The notes below the pieces were generated by a model. That model was not told where the DNA came from. It made no database searches and saw nothing but the letters and a program-made list of their open reading frames with translations. From Pseudomonas sp. QS1027 (GTDB lineage: Bacteria; Pseudomonadota; Gammaproteobacteria; Pseudomonadales; Pseudomonadaceae): 64,000 nt of DNA. Below are positions 1 to 8,588 of the stretch, one piece after another. The stretch covers positions 186,001 to 250,000 of the forward strand of contig NZ_PHSU01000015.1 of the NCBI RefSeq assembly GCF_002814235.1, read 5' to 3'. Both the position numbers and the translations under genes were made by a program. Each line of letters starts with the position of its first letter. Positions within the stretch are counted from its first letter, which is position 1.

Positions 1-1320
1 TGGGCCAACGTGCTGATCGTTGCTTCGTTCCCGATCCTCACCGCTACACTGGCTTTGCTGACGCTTGACCGTTACATGGATTTCCACATTTTCACCAATG
101 AACTGGGTGGAAATCCGATGATGTACGTCAACCTGTTCTGGGCCTGGGGTCACCCCGAGGTGTACATCCTGATTCTGCCGGCGTTCGGGGTCTTCTCCGA
201 AGTCATCTCGACCTTCTCCGGCAAGCGACTGTTCGGCCACCACTCGATGATCTACGCCAGTGGCGCGATCTCGGTGCTGGGCTTCATGGTTTGGCTGCAC
301 CACTTCTTCACCATGGGGTCGGGTGCCAACGTCAACGCCTTCTTCGGCCTGGCGACGATGCTGATTTCGATCCCGACGGGGGTGAAGCTATTCAACTGGC
401 TGTTCACCATCTACCGTGGCCGTCTGCGCATGACCAGCCAGGTTCTCTGGACCCTGGGCTTCATGGTGACCTTCGCCATCGGCGGCATGACCGGCGTACT
501 GCTGGCCATCCCGGGTGCTGACTTCGTCCTGCACAACAGCCTGTTCGTGATCGCACACTTCCACAACGTGATCATCGGTGGTGCGGTCTTCGGTTACATC
601 GCCGGCTTCAGCTTCTGGTTCCCGAAAGCGTTCGGCTTCAAGCTGCACGAAGGTTGGGGCAAGGCTGCATTCTGGTTCTGGATCTCCGGCTTCTTCGTCG
701 CGTTCATGCCGCTCTATGCACTGGGCTTCATGGGCATGACCCGTCGTCTGAACTCCAGCACCAACCCTGAGTGGGTGCCTTACCTGTACGTGGCGTTGTT
801 CGGTGCCATTCTGATCGCCTTCGGTATCGCTTCGCAATTGATCCAGATCTATGTGAGCGTTCGTGATCGCAAGCAGAACATGGACGTGACCGGCGACCCA
901 TGGAATGGCCACACCCTGGAGTGGTCGACTTCTTCGCCACCGCCGTTCTACAACTTCGCCGAGCTGCCGAAGGCCGATGGGGTTGACCCGTTCACCGAAG
1001 CCAAGGAAAACGGTACCGCGTACTCGGTGCCCAAGCGCTACCAGCCGATCCACATGCCGAACAACACCGCGACCGGCCTGATCATGGGCGCTCTGCTGAC
1101 CGTGTTCGGTTTCGCGATGATCTGGCATATCTGGTGGATGGCGATCGCTGGCCTGGCCGGTACCGTGATCTACTTCATCATCCACATCTCGCGTGATGAT
1201 CAGGGTTACATGGTGCCAGTGGACGTCATCGAACGTATCGAAGCTGAGCAGCACAAGGTGCTGGCGGCGGCGAAAGTGACTCCTGCCACCCGTGTTGAAT
1301 CTTCGCTGGAACAGGTTTAA
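1..1320 (+). CDS. cyoB: Cytochrome bo3 ubiquinol oxidase subunit I (partial, 5' end outside window)
   Basis: Catalytic subunit of the proton-pumping quinol oxidase, in the inner membrane; it oxidises ubiquinol and reduces oxygen to water. The reading frame is open from base 1, so about the first third of the usual ~670-residue protein lies outside the window. Visible hallmarks of the heme-copper oxidase family are WGHPEVY at about 145-165 (CuB histidine and the cross-linked tyrosine), the WLHHFF CuB histidine pair near 292-309, IPTGVKLFNW near 370-400 with the K-channel lysine, and IAHFHNV near 550-570 with the two heme-ligating histidines. Multiple hydrophobic helices follow to the C-terminus. 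It is first in the visible cyoBCDE order, with cyoC three bases downstream. Confidence 0.97.
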   Translation, partial: WANVLIVASFPILTATLALLTLDRYMDFHIFTNELGGNPMMYVNLFWAWGHPEVYILILPAFGVFSEVISTFSGKRLFGHHSMIYASGAISVLGFMVWLHHFFTMGSGANVNAFFGLATMLISIPTGVKLFNWLFTIYRGRLRMTSQVLWTLGFMVTFAIGGMTGVLLAIPGADFVLHNSLFVIAHFHNVIIGGAVFGYIAGFSFWFPKAFGFKLHEGWGKAAFWFWISGFFVAFMPLYALGFMGMTRRLNSSTNPEWVPYLYVALFGAILIAFGIASQLIQIYVSVRDRKQNMDVTGDPWNGHTLEWSTSSPPPFYNFAELPKADGVDPFTEAKENGTAYSVPKRYQPIHMPNNTATGLIMGALLTVFGFAMIWHIWWMAIAGLAGTVIYFIIHISRDDQGYMVPVDVIERIEAEQHKVLAAAKVTPATRVESSLEQV

Positions 1321-1323
1321 ACC

Positions 1324-1950
1324 ATGTCGAACTTAGTGACCAATGCTGGACACGCCCATGGTCATGACCATGGGCACGATGACCACCACCACGATACGAG
1401 CGAGATGACCGTCTTCGGTTTCTGGCTCTACCTGATGACCGACTGCATCCTGTTTGCGTCGATCTTCGCAGCGTACGCGGTGCTGGTTAACAACGTCGCC
1501 GGTGGCCCGTCGGGCCACGACATCTTCGAACTGCCGTACGTGCTGGGCGAAACCGCCTGCCTGTTGCTCAGTTCGATCACCTACGGCTTCGCCATGCTGG
1601 CGGTGTTCAAGGGCAAGAAAAGTCAGGTTCTGTTCTGGTTGGCAATCACCTTCCTGTTCGGCCTGGGCTTCATCGGCATGGAAATCAATGAATTCCACAA
1701 GCTGATCGAAGAAGGTTTCGGCCCTAACCGCAGCGGCTTCCTGTCCGGTTTCTTCACCCTGGTCGGGACTCACGGTCTCCACGTCAGCAGCGGTCTGATC
1801 TGGATGGGCGTGATGATGTACCAGGTCTGGAAAAACGGCCTGACGCCAAGCAACATCACCCGCCTGAGCTGCCTGAGCTTGTTCTGGCACTTCCTGGACG
1901 TCGTGTGGATCTGCGTATTCACCGTTGTTTACCTGATGGGGACTCTGTAA
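1324..1950 (+). CDS. cyoC: Cytochrome bo3 oxidase subunit III
   Basis: Membrane subunit III of the cytochrome bo3 quinol oxidase, which contacts and stabilises subunit I. The protein is 208 residues with five predicted transmembrane helices, close to the ~204 residues of the enterobacterial protein. Its N-terminus is unusually histidine-rich (HAHGHDHGHDDHHHD, residues 9-23), a metal-binding-looking tail seen in several Pseudomonas homologues. The TEMTVFGFWLYLMTD-like start of the first helix is typical of heme-copper oxidase subunit III. The start is the ATG three bases after the cyoB stop, and cyoD begins on the base after its own stop, so expression is likely translationally coupled. Confidence 0.96.
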   Translation: MSNLVTNAGHAHGHDHGHDDHHHDTSEMTVFGFWLYLMTDCILFASIFAAYAVLVNNVAGGPSGHDIFELPYVLGETACLLLSSITYGFAMLAVFKGKKSQVLFWLAITFLFGLGFIGMEINEFHKLIEEGFGPNRSGFLSGFFTLVGTHGLHVSSGLIWMGVMMYQVWKNGLTPSNITRLSCLSLFWHFLDVVWICVFTVVYLMGTL

Positions 1951-2280
1951 ATGGCCAATGCACAGCATTCCAGTGATGCCAACCACGGCAGCGTGAAGTC
2001 CTACATGGTCGGCTTTGTCCTGTCGATCATCCTGACTATCATCCCGTTCGGCCTGGTGATGTACCCGTCGCTGCCGAAAGCGGCGACCCTGTGGATCGTT
2101 CTGGTCTTCGCAGTGATCCAGGTGCTGGTGCACCTGGTGTACTTCCTGCACCTGGACCGTTCCGCGGCACAGCGTAACAATGTGGTGGCGTTTATCTTCG
2201 CGGCACTGGTGATTGTCCTGCTGGTGGGTCTGTCGCTGTGGATCATGTTCAGCATCCACACCGTCATGATGGCGAAGTGA
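1951..2280 (+). CDS. cyoD: Cytochrome bo3 oxidase subunit IV
   Basis: Small accessory subunit of cytochrome bo3 oxidase, thought to help assemble the CuB site in subunit I. The 109-residue protein has a short polar N-terminus and three hydrophobic segments (about residues 17-38, 45-66 and 78-102). The motif VHLVYFLHLD is typical of the COX4/CyoD family. The ATG immediately abuts the cyoC stop with no intervening base. The next gene, cyoE, starts 10 bases after its stop. Confidence 0.96.
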   Translation: MANAQHSSDANHGSVKSYMVGFVLSIILTIIPFGLVMYPSLPKAATLWIVLVFAVIQVLVHLVYFLHLDRSAAQRNNVVAFIFAALVIVLLVGLSLWIMFSIHTVMMAK

Positions 2281-2290
2281 GGTAAACCCG

Positions 2291-3178
2291 ATGTCGCTCA
2301 AGCACTTTATCCAAATCACCAAACCGGGGATCATTTTCGGTAACGTGCTTTCTGTGGCGGGTGGTTTCTTCCTGGCCTCGAAAGGGCATGTCGATCTGGC
2401 TATCTTCCTGGCGGCCATGATCGGTACTTCGCTGGTGGTGGCGTCCGGTTGCGTGTTCAACAACTGCATCGACCGTGACATCGACCTGAAGATGGAGCGC
2501 ACCAAGAACCGGGTGCTGGTCCAGGGCCTTATCTCCCTGAAACTGGCCCTGATCTACGCCACCGTCCTCGGGATCGCCGGCGTGGCCCTGCTGTACCGCG
2601 TCGCCAACCCGTTGGCGGCGCTGTTCGCGGTGATCGGCTTTGTCATCTACGTCGGCTTCTACAGCCTCTACTTCAAGCGCAAGTCGGTTCACGGCACGCT
2701 GATCGGCAGTCTGTCGGGGGCGATGCCTCCGGTGATCGGCTACGTGGCGGTGAGCAACAGCTTCGACATGGCGGCCCTGACGCTGCTGGTGATGTTCAGT
2801 CTGTGGCAGATGCCGCATTCCTACGCGATCGCGATCTTCCGCTTCAACGATTACCTGGCCGCATCGATTCCGGTGTTGCCGGTGAAGCGCGGGATCCTGG
2901 TGGCCAAGAAGCACATCCTGCTCTACATCCTGGCCTTCCTCGGCGCGACGTTGATGCTGACGTTCAGCGGTTATGCCGGCATGAGCTACCTCGCCGTGGC
3001 CGCGGCCATGGGCATGTACTGGTTGTACATGGCCTGGACCGGCTACAAGGCGGTGGATGACACGGTCTGGGCACGCAAGCTGTTCGTGTTCTCGATCTTC
3101 ACCATCACCGCCCTGAGCGTGATGATGTCGCTGGATTTCAAGGTGCCGAGTGAGTTGTTGCTGACTTACGCACACTGA
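2291..3178 (+). CDS. cyoE: Protoheme IX farnesyltransferase (heme o synthase)
   Basis: Converts protoheme IX to heme o by adding a farnesyl group; heme o is the high-spin heme of the bo3 oxidase encoded just upstream. It is a UbiA-superfamily integral membrane enzyme of 295 residues, the usual length. The aspartate-rich prenyl-diphosphate site is NNCIDRDIDLKMERT (about residues 56-70), and a second conserved loop LWQMPHSYAIAIFRFNDY lies near 174-191. About eight or nine hydrophobic helices can be traced. The start ATG is preceded by GAGG about ten bases upstream. It is the last gene of the operon and is followed by a strong terminator. Confidence 0.97.
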   Translation: MSLKHFIQITKPGIIFGNVLSVAGGFFLASKGHVDLAIFLAAMIGTSLVVASGCVFNNCIDRDIDLKMERTKNRVLVQGLISLKLALIYATVLGIAGVALLYRVANPLAALFAVIGFVIYVGFYSLYFKRKSVHGTLIGSLSGAMPPVIGYVAVSNSFDMAALTLLVMFSLWQMPHSYAIAIFRFNDYLAASIPVLPVKRGILVAKKHILLYILAFLGATLMLTFSGYAGMSYLAVAAAMGMYWLYMAWTGYKAVDDTVWARKLFVFSIFTITALSVMMSLDFKVPSELLLTYAH

Positions 3179-3194
3179 GTCCACCGGCTACTGA

Positions 3195-3232
3195 AAAAGC
3201 CCCGCCTTCGGAAGAAGCGCGGGGCTTTTTTT
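3195..3232. terminator. Bidirectional intrinsic terminator between cyoE and mocR-type gene
   Basis: AAAAGCCCCGC and GCGCGGGGCTTTT form a GC-rich stem around a short loop, with an A-run on the left and a run of seven T on the right. It can therefore stop transcription of the convergent genes on either side. Confidence 0.9.
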
Positions 3233-3234
3233 GT

Positions 3235-4647
3235 CTAGGCCTGGAGCAGGCGCAGAAAGCGTTCACGAACCCGTTCGTCGTCACTGTGGGCGACGTTGAA
3301 GCGCAGGAAGCTCGAGGCGTCGGAGGCGGTGCTGAGCAAGGTGCCGGGGGCCAGTACGAGGTCGTTTTCCAGGCCTTTGCGTGCCAGGGCCTCGGCCTCG
3401 ATCCCGTCCGGCAGGCGGGCCCAGATGAACAACCCTTCGCCCGGGCAGGACGCCACCGAGCAGCCGGCTTCGACCAGCCAGCGGGCGACGCGGTTGTTGG
3501 CCCCGTACAAACGGTCGATCAGGCGCCGGGCATGGCGGGTGTAGCTGCCATCGCTGAGCATCCGATAGATGATCTGCTCCACCAGCTCCGAGGTCACGCA
3601 GCCGCTCGACATCTTCAGTTCGACCATGCGCGCGGCCAGCTCCGGCCGCAGCGCCAGGTAGCTGACCCGGCTGTTGGCACTGAGTATCTTGGTGAACCCC
3701 GAGACGTAGCTGATGTTGTCCAGGCCGCCGGCCGCCGCGAGGCGAGGGGTCTGTTTCTGCTGGATATCGCCATACAGGTCGTCTTCGATGATATGGAAGC
3801 TGTAGCGATGGCTGAGCTCCAGCAGGCGATAGACCTGGGCCGGGGAAAAGGAGTGGCCGGTGGGATTGTGCAGCGTGCTGTTGGTCAGGTAGAGCACCGG
3901 ACGATGGCTGTCGAGCAGTTGTTCAAGCTGGTTGAAGTCCAGTCCGTCGCGGCTGCGGGGGATGCTGACGATCCGCGCGCCGTGCAGCACCAGGTTCGCC
4001 CGCAGGTTGAAGTAGCACGGATCGTCCAGCAGCACCGTGTCGCCGGGCTTGATCAACAGGCGCATGAGCATGTCGATGGCCTGGAGGGTGTTGGCCGTGG
4101 TGATGATCTGTTCCACCGGGACATCGATATCCAGGGTCGAGAGCTTCACCCGCAGGGCCTGGCGCAGCGGCGGGTAGCCGGCGGGCACGCCGACTTCGCC
4201 CATGCGCAGGGTGGTGGCGCGCAGGGTGCCGCGAGCGGCCTTGAGCAATTCCTCGCGGGGCAGCCAGGAAGAGGGCAGGAAACCACAACCGGGGCGCAAG
4301 GCGCCGTTGTCCAGCAGCAGGCCCCGGCGCACCACGCTCAGGGTGTCTTGCGGCAGCAACTCACGGCCGACGCCGGCCTGCACCGCCGCGCTGAGCCGTG
4401 AGACGTAGTGCCCCGAGCCCTGGCGCGAGGTGATCAGGCCCTTGGCCCGCAGCCGGTCCAGTGCTTCGACCACCGTCGACTTGCCCACCCCCATGAGATC
4501 GGAGAGTTCGCGAATCGGCGGCAACTTGGCTCCGTGCTGCAAGGCGCCCTGGTTGATGGCTACCGAGAAGCGGTCGACGATCTGTTGTACCAGCGGCTCG
4601 CCTGGAAGGAATTCAATGGCGGCGATCACGGCTCTCTGAACCTGCAT
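3235..4647 (-). CDS. MocR-type transcriptional regulator (GntR HTH plus aminotransferase-like domain)
   Basis: A 470-residue fusion of an N-terminal GntR winged helix (LPPIRELSDLMGVGKSTVVE, about 42-61) with a fold-type I PLP aminotransferase-like domain. The PLP site is recognisable: NPTGHSFSP near 263, EDDLYGD near 290 and the Schiff-base lysine in SGFTKIL near 320. Members of the family sense PLP or an amino-acid derivative and regulate a neighbouring gene; they are normally not enzymes. It converges on cyoE, sharing its terminator, so cyo is not the obvious target, and no divergent metabolic gene is adjacent. The chosen start is the only ATG ahead of the HTH. Its ligand is unknown. Confidence 0.9.
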   Translation of the reverse strand: MQVQRAVIAAIEFLPGEPLVQQIVDRFSVAINQGALQHGAKLPPIRELSDLMGVGKSTVVEALDRLRAKGLITSRQGSGHYVSRLSAAVQAGVGRELLPQDTLSVVRRGLLLDNGALRPGCGFLPSSWLPREELLKAARGTLRATTLRMGEVGVPAGYPPLRQALRVKLSTLDIDVPVEQIITTANTLQAIDMLMRLLIKPGDTVLLDDPCYFNLRANLVLHGARIVSIPRSRDGLDFNQLEQLLDSHRPVLYLTNSTLHNPTGHSFSPAQVYRLLELSHRYSFHIIEDDLYGDIQQKQTPRLAAAGGLDNISYVSGFTKILSANSRVSYLALRPELAARMVELKMSSGCVTSELVEQIIYRMLSDGSYTRHARRLIDRLYGANNRVARWLVEAGCSVASCPGEGLFIWARLPDGIEAEALARKGLENDLVLAPGTLLSTASDASSFLRFNVAHSDDERVRERFLRLLQA

Positions 4648-4848
4648 TTTACTGGTCGCTCGAGCAATAAAGTCCGGAGGATTCTAGTCGAACTTGCCCT
4701 GATCAAGAAGGTATCTGCTCGCTAGTATCAAGAGGCCATTGTTGCCCCCTGGATGCCGTACTGATTGAAGAGGTTCTCCCTAGGTGTTGAAGCTGACCAA
4801 TCGAAAAAAGAGGCGCCTGTGCATGACTGAGCCCGCCAGGAGGTTGAT

Positions 4849-5514
4849 ATGAGCGCAGAACCCTGTGTAATCGTGGCCGACGAGCCTGGCAAGCGTGCGC
4901 GCGAGGTCGAGAAACTCCGCGAGCTGTGTCGCCTGCTGTATCAGGCCTCGCTGATTTTTCTGGTGGAGAAGGTCCAGCCCGGCGATGACGAGGTGGCGGG
5001 TAACGTCTGGGCGCCCTCACTGGCGGTTGAAAACGTCGACGCGGCGTTGAATAGCCTGTGCCATTGTCTGGCCGGCGATGACTGGAAGGACCTGGATCTG
5101 CCGTTGTCGGTGACTTACCTGCGCTTGCAGGCGCTCTGCGCCGAGCTTCACCATGGCTGGCAGCGCGATCTGGCCAGCATCACCTTTGCACTCGTGGCGC
5201 ATATCAGCGTGGTTGCCCGCCTGAATCCGCTGGCCGATGGGCCCGGCACCCAGCCTCGCCATCGCCGCGACGAGCAGGCTCACAACAAGATGCTCGCCGA
5301 AGTGGCGAAGGTGCTCTACCAGAGCCTGGATACCGAAAAACGCCTGTTCTTCACACGGACCCTGCCCAAGGCCCTCCATGGGTTTGTCGGCCAGGATCAT
5401 TCGAAGTGGGAGGCGATCCTGACGCAGTTGGGGGTGCTGGAGGTTGAAGCGACGCCCGATGACAGCCATGAGGCCAGTCATGGCCGGGCAACCCTGCCTG
5501 TCCTGGCGTCATGA
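4849..5514 (+). CDS. Hypothetical protein, 221 residues
   Basis: I do not recognise this protein. It is soluble-looking, acidic and leucine-rich, with no signal peptide and no membrane helix. The N-terminal part (residues 15-45) and the segment around 125-165 look amphipathic helical. A strong Shine-Dalgarno AGGAGG at 4839-4844 fixes the start. It is a single gene: about 200 bases of non-coding DNA precede it, and the rsmX-like promoter region begins directly after its stop codon. Codon use matches the neighbours, so it is probably a real core-genome gene. Confidence 0.75.
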   Translation: MSAEPCVIVADEPGKRAREVEKLRELCRLLYQASLIFLVEKVQPGDDEVAGNVWAPSLAVENVDAALNSLCHCLAGDDWKDLDLPLSVTYLRLQALCAELHHGWQRDLASITFALVAHISVVARLNPLADGPGTQPRHRRDEQAHNKMLAEVAKVLYQSLDTEKRLFFTRTLPKALHGFVGQDHSKWEAILTQLGVLEVEATPDDSHEASHGRATLPVLAS

Positions 5515-5562
5515 GCCGCTTTATGCCGGTTTGTGGTGATTGGATCCAAGTATGGCGAAAGG

Positions 5563-5568
5563 CTTACA
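5563..5568 (+). promoter_or_regulatory. Candidate GacA upstream activating half-site for the first rsmX copy
   Basis: CTTACA lies within GCGAAAGGCTTACA, which is also found upstream of the second rsmX-like gene (12623-12628). In both loci the half-site lies exactly 50 bases before the -10 hexamer. GacA sites in Pseudomonas rsm genes have the form TGTAAG-N6-CTTACA; here only the right half is well preserved. Confidence 0.65.
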
Positions 5569-5624
5569 TGCTGTGACACTGATCTCCTCTGTTGGCCATT
5601 CGTGGCCGGGCTTAATCTACACCC

Positions 5625-5738
5625 ATCGCTGCTACGCAAGGATGTGTGCAGGATCAAGGATGATCGAACAAGGCCATGGAGGCCGCCGACGGGATGTCGG
5701 AATGCTTTGAAGAAAACCCGCTTCGGCGGGTTTTCTTT
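5625..5738 (+). ncRNA. rsmX: rsmX-type sRNA, copy 1 (RsmA/RsmE-sequestering RNA)
   Basis: Small RNA of the Gac/Rsm cascade; such RNAs bind and titrate the translational repressors RsmA/RsmE through GGA motifs exposed in loops. The predicted 114-nt transcript carries six GGA motifs (AAGGATG, CAGGATC, AAGGATG, ATGGAGG, GGGATG, TCGGAAT) and ends in a terminator with a CCCGC/GCGGG stem and T-run (5712-5740). The -10 is TAATCT (5613-5618), and a CTTACA half-site lies 50 bases further upstream. The DNA aligns clearly with a second locus at 12685-12798, including promoter and terminator. There is no plausible protein frame. The exact 5' end is inferred from -10 spacing. Confidence 0.82.
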
Positions 5739-5776
5739 TATCTGTGGATAGCCATCACGTACAGGGATGCACACGC

Positions 5777-6082
5777 ATGGGCAGATGCCTGGTCTTCGTT
5801 CTCCTTCTCGGTGCCTCCTGTTCGGCCTTCAGCGCCGATGCCTACAAGTGCGTCAGCCCCGACGGCAAGGTCAGTTTCGCTGCGCAGCCCTGCGCGCCGG
5901 ACCAGGGTGTGTCCAGCTGGCAAGCCCGCACCCAGCGCACACAACTGCACAGCGTCTCGGCCGATGAGGGCAAGGCCGACGCCATCAATCAGCGCGCCAT
6001 GAGAATCCTCCAGGCGGGCTACCACACGCGCATTATCTACAAGGTCAATGTCGTTCCCGGCTCCGGACAGACCGCTCCCTGA
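5777..6082 (+). CDS. Exported DUF4124-domain protein
   Basis: A 101-residue protein with an N-terminal signal peptide (hydrophobic residues 4-16, probable cleavage after AFSA). It continues into AYKCVSPDGKVSFAAQPC, the signature of the DUF4124 family of small periplasmic or envelope proteins with a conserved cysteine pair. The function of the family is not established. I chose the ATG at 5777, because upstream in-frame starts would add a polar extension ahead of the signal peptide. It lies directly downstream of the first rsmX terminator and upstream of a chemoreceptor gene. It is likely monocistronic. Confidence 0.75.
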   Translation: MGRCLVFVLLLGASCSAFSADAYKCVSPDGKVSFAAQPCAPDQGVSSWQARTQRTQLHSVSADEGKADAINQRAMRILQAGYHTRIIYKVNVVPGSGQTAP

Positions 6083-6105
6083 GACAGGCGTGCACGCGAG
6101 TGAAG

Positions 6106-6137
6106 TTGTTCGACAATTATTTCAAGTTGTCGTACAA
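6106..6137. promoter_or_regulatory. Two TTGT-N3-ACAA palindromes upstream of the chemoreceptor gene
   Basis: TTGTTCGACAA (6106-6116) and TTGTCGTACAA (6127-6137) are two imperfect copies of the same 11-bp palindrome. They are spaced exactly 21 bp start to start, two helical turns on one DNA face. The T-N-GT-N3-AC-N-A pattern is typical of operators for FadR-type GntR repressors. The 3' copy ends 78 bp before the start of the downstream gene. Confidence 0.5.
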
Positions 6138-6215
6138 CAAGCCGATAGACTGCCAACTCTGAAGCTAAGGGCTGAGGGTTGCTGACTCCAGTCCATAACA
6201 AAAAAGGCGGTCGTC

Positions 6216-7841
6216 ATGTTTCTTCGTCAACTGAATATCGCACCTCGCGCGGCGCTGGGTTTTGCCTTGATCGCCGTGCTGGTGGCCTGGCTCGGGGTGT
6301 TCGCCCTGGGCCAGATGTCGAACATCCGCGAAGGCGAGGTGGCGGTTGAAACCCAATGGCTGCCGAGTATTCGTGGCGGTGACGAAATCCGCGAGATCAT
6401 GTTGCGCATCCGCACCATCTCCCTGCGCATGGCCCTCGACCAGGACCCGAAGAACATCGCGGTGTACCGCGGCCAGATGGACGTGCGCGACAAGGAATTG
6501 AGCGAACGGATCGTCGCCTACGACAAACTGGTCACCACGCCCGAGGCCCGGGTGTTGTATGACCAGTTCAAGACGACCTTCGCCGCGTACCGTACCGGTA
6601 TCGCCCAGTCCTTCACCCTGGCCGAGCAGGGCCGCCGCGACGAGTTGAGCAAGTTGCTGCTGGTGGACATGAAGACTGTGGTGGACGGTTCCGGCAAGCA
6701 ACTGACCGACCTGGCCGATCTCTTTACCAAACAGGTGGCGGCCGAGAGCCAGAAGTCCGAGGAGCACTACAGCAGCTCACGGATGATCGTGATCCTGTTT
6801 ATTGTCCTGGCGGCCCTCGCCACCGTGGGCCTGGCGATGCTGCTGACGCGCAGTATCGTCAAACCCCTGGGGCAGGCCCTGAGTGCGGCGCAGAACGTGG
6901 CGCGCGGCGACCTGACCCAGCGTATCGAAAGCCACGGCGACGACGAAGTCAGTCATCTGCTCGAAGCCCTGGCCACCATGCAGCAGACCTTGCGTGACAC
7001 CTTGCAGGGCATCAGCGGTTCGGCGACCTCTTTGACCACGGCGGCGAACGAACTGAATGCGGTGACCCAGGGCAGCACCCAGGGCCTGCAACAGCAGAAC
7101 CACGAAATCGAACAGGCGGCCACGGCGGTCAACGAAATGACCACGGCGGTGGAAGAGGTGGCGCGTAATGCCGTGTCCACTTCCGACGCCACCCGCAAGT
7201 CCAGCGAATCGGCGCGACTTGGCCAGGAGCGGGTGAGTGAAACCGTCGGCGCCATCAGTGCCCTGTCCGGGGACGTCGAGCGCACCGGCGAACTGGTGCG
7301 TTCCCTGGCCGATCAGTCGCAAGGGATCGGCAAGGTGCTGGAAGTGATCCGTGCCATTGCCGAGCAGACCAATCTGCTGGCGCTGAATGCCGCCATCGAG
7401 GCGGCCCGTGCCGGTGAGAGCGGACGCGGCTTTGCGGTGGTGGCCGATGAGGTGCGTGCCCTGGCCCATCGCACGCAACAGTCGACCCAGGAGATCGAGC
7501 AGATGGTCTCCGGCATGCGCAATGGTTCGACCCTGGCCCTCGAGTCGATGGGCACCAGCACCGCCCGTGCCGCCAGCACCCTGGCCCTGGCCGAACGGGC
7601 CGGCGAAGCGCTGCAGACCATCACCGCCTCGGTGCATGAAATCCACGAGCGCAACCTGGTGATCGCCAGTGCGGCGGAAGAACAGGCCCAGGTGGCCCGG
7701 GAAGTCGACCGTAACCTGGTGAACATCCGTGACCTGTCGATCCGCTCGGCGACAGGGGCTGATCAGACCCGCGCCGCCAGCCATGAGTTGTCGCTACTGG
7801 CGACCTCGTTGCAGGGGCTGGTCGGGCGCTTCCGGGTCTGA
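6216..7841 (+). CDS. Methyl-accepting chemotaxis protein (4-helix-bundle type)
   Basis: Transmembrane chemoreceptor of 541 residues. It has an N-terminal membrane helix (about 12-32), a helical periplasmic domain of roughly 155 residues typical of the four-helix-bundle MCP class, a second membrane helix (about 188-210), a HAMP linker ending near 265, and a long cytoplasmic coiled-coil. The signalling tip is EQTNLLALNAAIEAARAGES (about 384-403), the universal MCP hairpin. It would signal through CheA/CheW to the flagella. There is no C-terminal CheR pentapeptide. The ligand cannot be told from sequence. Twin GntR-type palindromes in its upstream region suggest metabolic control. Confidence 0.93.
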   Translation: MFLRQLNIAPRAALGFALIAVLVAWLGVFALGQMSNIREGEVAVETQWLPSIRGGDEIREIMLRIRTISLRMALDQDPKNIAVYRGQMDVRDKELSERIVAYDKLVTTPEARVLYDQFKTTFAAYRTGIAQSFTLAEQGRRDELSKLLLVDMKTVVDGSGKQLTDLADLFTKQVAAESQKSEEHYSSSRMIVILFIVLAALATVGLAMLLTRSIVKPLGQALSAAQNVARGDLTQRIESHGDDEVSHLLEALATMQQTLRDTLQGISGSATSLTTAANELNAVTQGSTQGLQQQNHEIEQAATAVNEMTTAVEEVARNAVSTSDATRKSSESARLGQERVSETVGAISALSGDVERTGELVRSLADQSQGIGKVLEVIRAIAEQTNLLALNAAIEAARAGESGRGFAVVADEVRALAHRTQQSTQEIEQMVSGMRNGSTLALESMGTSTARAASTLALAERAGEALQTITASVHEIHERNLVIASAAEEQAQVAREVDRNLVNIRDLSIRSATGADQTRAASHELSLLATSLQGLVGRFRV

Positions 7842-7848
7842 GCCTGGC

Positions 7849-8433
7849 TCAGGCTTTCTGACGCTCCCGCGCCTTGGCCCGCAGATGGCGGACCAGGGCG
7901 AACCCGGCGACGATAAGAATCACCCCGATGACGATGGGCAGGCGGTAGGGTTTGAGATTGCCCAGCAGGCTTTCGAGGAACTCGCCGGCCCAATAACCGG
8001 CGCTGGCAAAAAGCGTGGCCCAGACCACCGCCCCGAGCAGGTTCATCAGGCTGAAGCGCAACGGCGACAGCCGGCTGGCGCCGATCACCAGCGGGCCCAC
8101 CAGACGCATGCCATAGAGGAAGCGCACGGCAAAGATCGACGTCAGCGGATGACGTTGAATCAGTCCCGTCACCCGGTCTATGGCGGCTTGCTGGCGATGC
8201 AGGCGCGGTAGCAGGCGGGCGCCGAAGAAACGTCCGGTCCAGAACAGTGCCTGGTCGCCGAGCATCCCGCCGAGGCTGGCCCAGAAGATCACCAGCGACA
8301 GGTGCAGGACTTGCTGGTGCGCCGCCACCCCGCCGAGGATCAGGATGGTTTCCCCCTCCAGCAGACAGCCGATGAAGATGGCCCAATAGCCGTAGGTGGC
8401 GAGCAGGTAATTGAAGTCGATGTGTTCGAACAT
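7849..8433 (-). CDS. DedA-family membrane protein
   Basis: Member of the DedA/SNARE-associated family of inner-membrane proteins; relatives act as undecaprenyl-phosphate or phospholipid flippases and affect envelope integrity. From the ATG at 8433 it is 194 residues. The motif LEGETILILGG (re-entrant loop with the essential acidic residue, about 25-35), the segment GDQALFWTGRFFG near 59-71, and RFLYGMRLVGPLVIGAS near 106-122 with the conserved arginines are diagnostic. Four or five membrane helices are visible. An in-frame ATG at 8463 would add ten polar residues. It converges on the chemoreceptor with an eight-base gap and has no operon partner. Confidence 0.88.
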   Translation of the reverse strand: MFEHIDFNYLLATYGYWAIFIGCLLEGETILILGGVAAHQQVLHLSLVIFWASLGGMLGDQALFWTGRFFGARLLPRLHRQQAAIDRVTGLIQRHPLTSIFAVRFLYGMRLVGPLVIGASRLSPLRFSLMNLLGAVVWATLFASAGYWAGEFLESLLGNLKPYRLPIVIGVILIVAGFALVRHLRAKARERQKA

Positions 8434-8588
8434 AGCGGTGTACTGATCCTTGTATCGGTCCATGGGCTGCGTTGCCGGTGCACGAGGTTGCAGGCAGGCG
8501 ACGGTATTCTTGGCTCTGATCGATTGCCCAGGCGAAAGTGCCCTGGGGTGTCCGGCTCAACGATAGCTGAGCTTGCGCTTGTGCTGAT

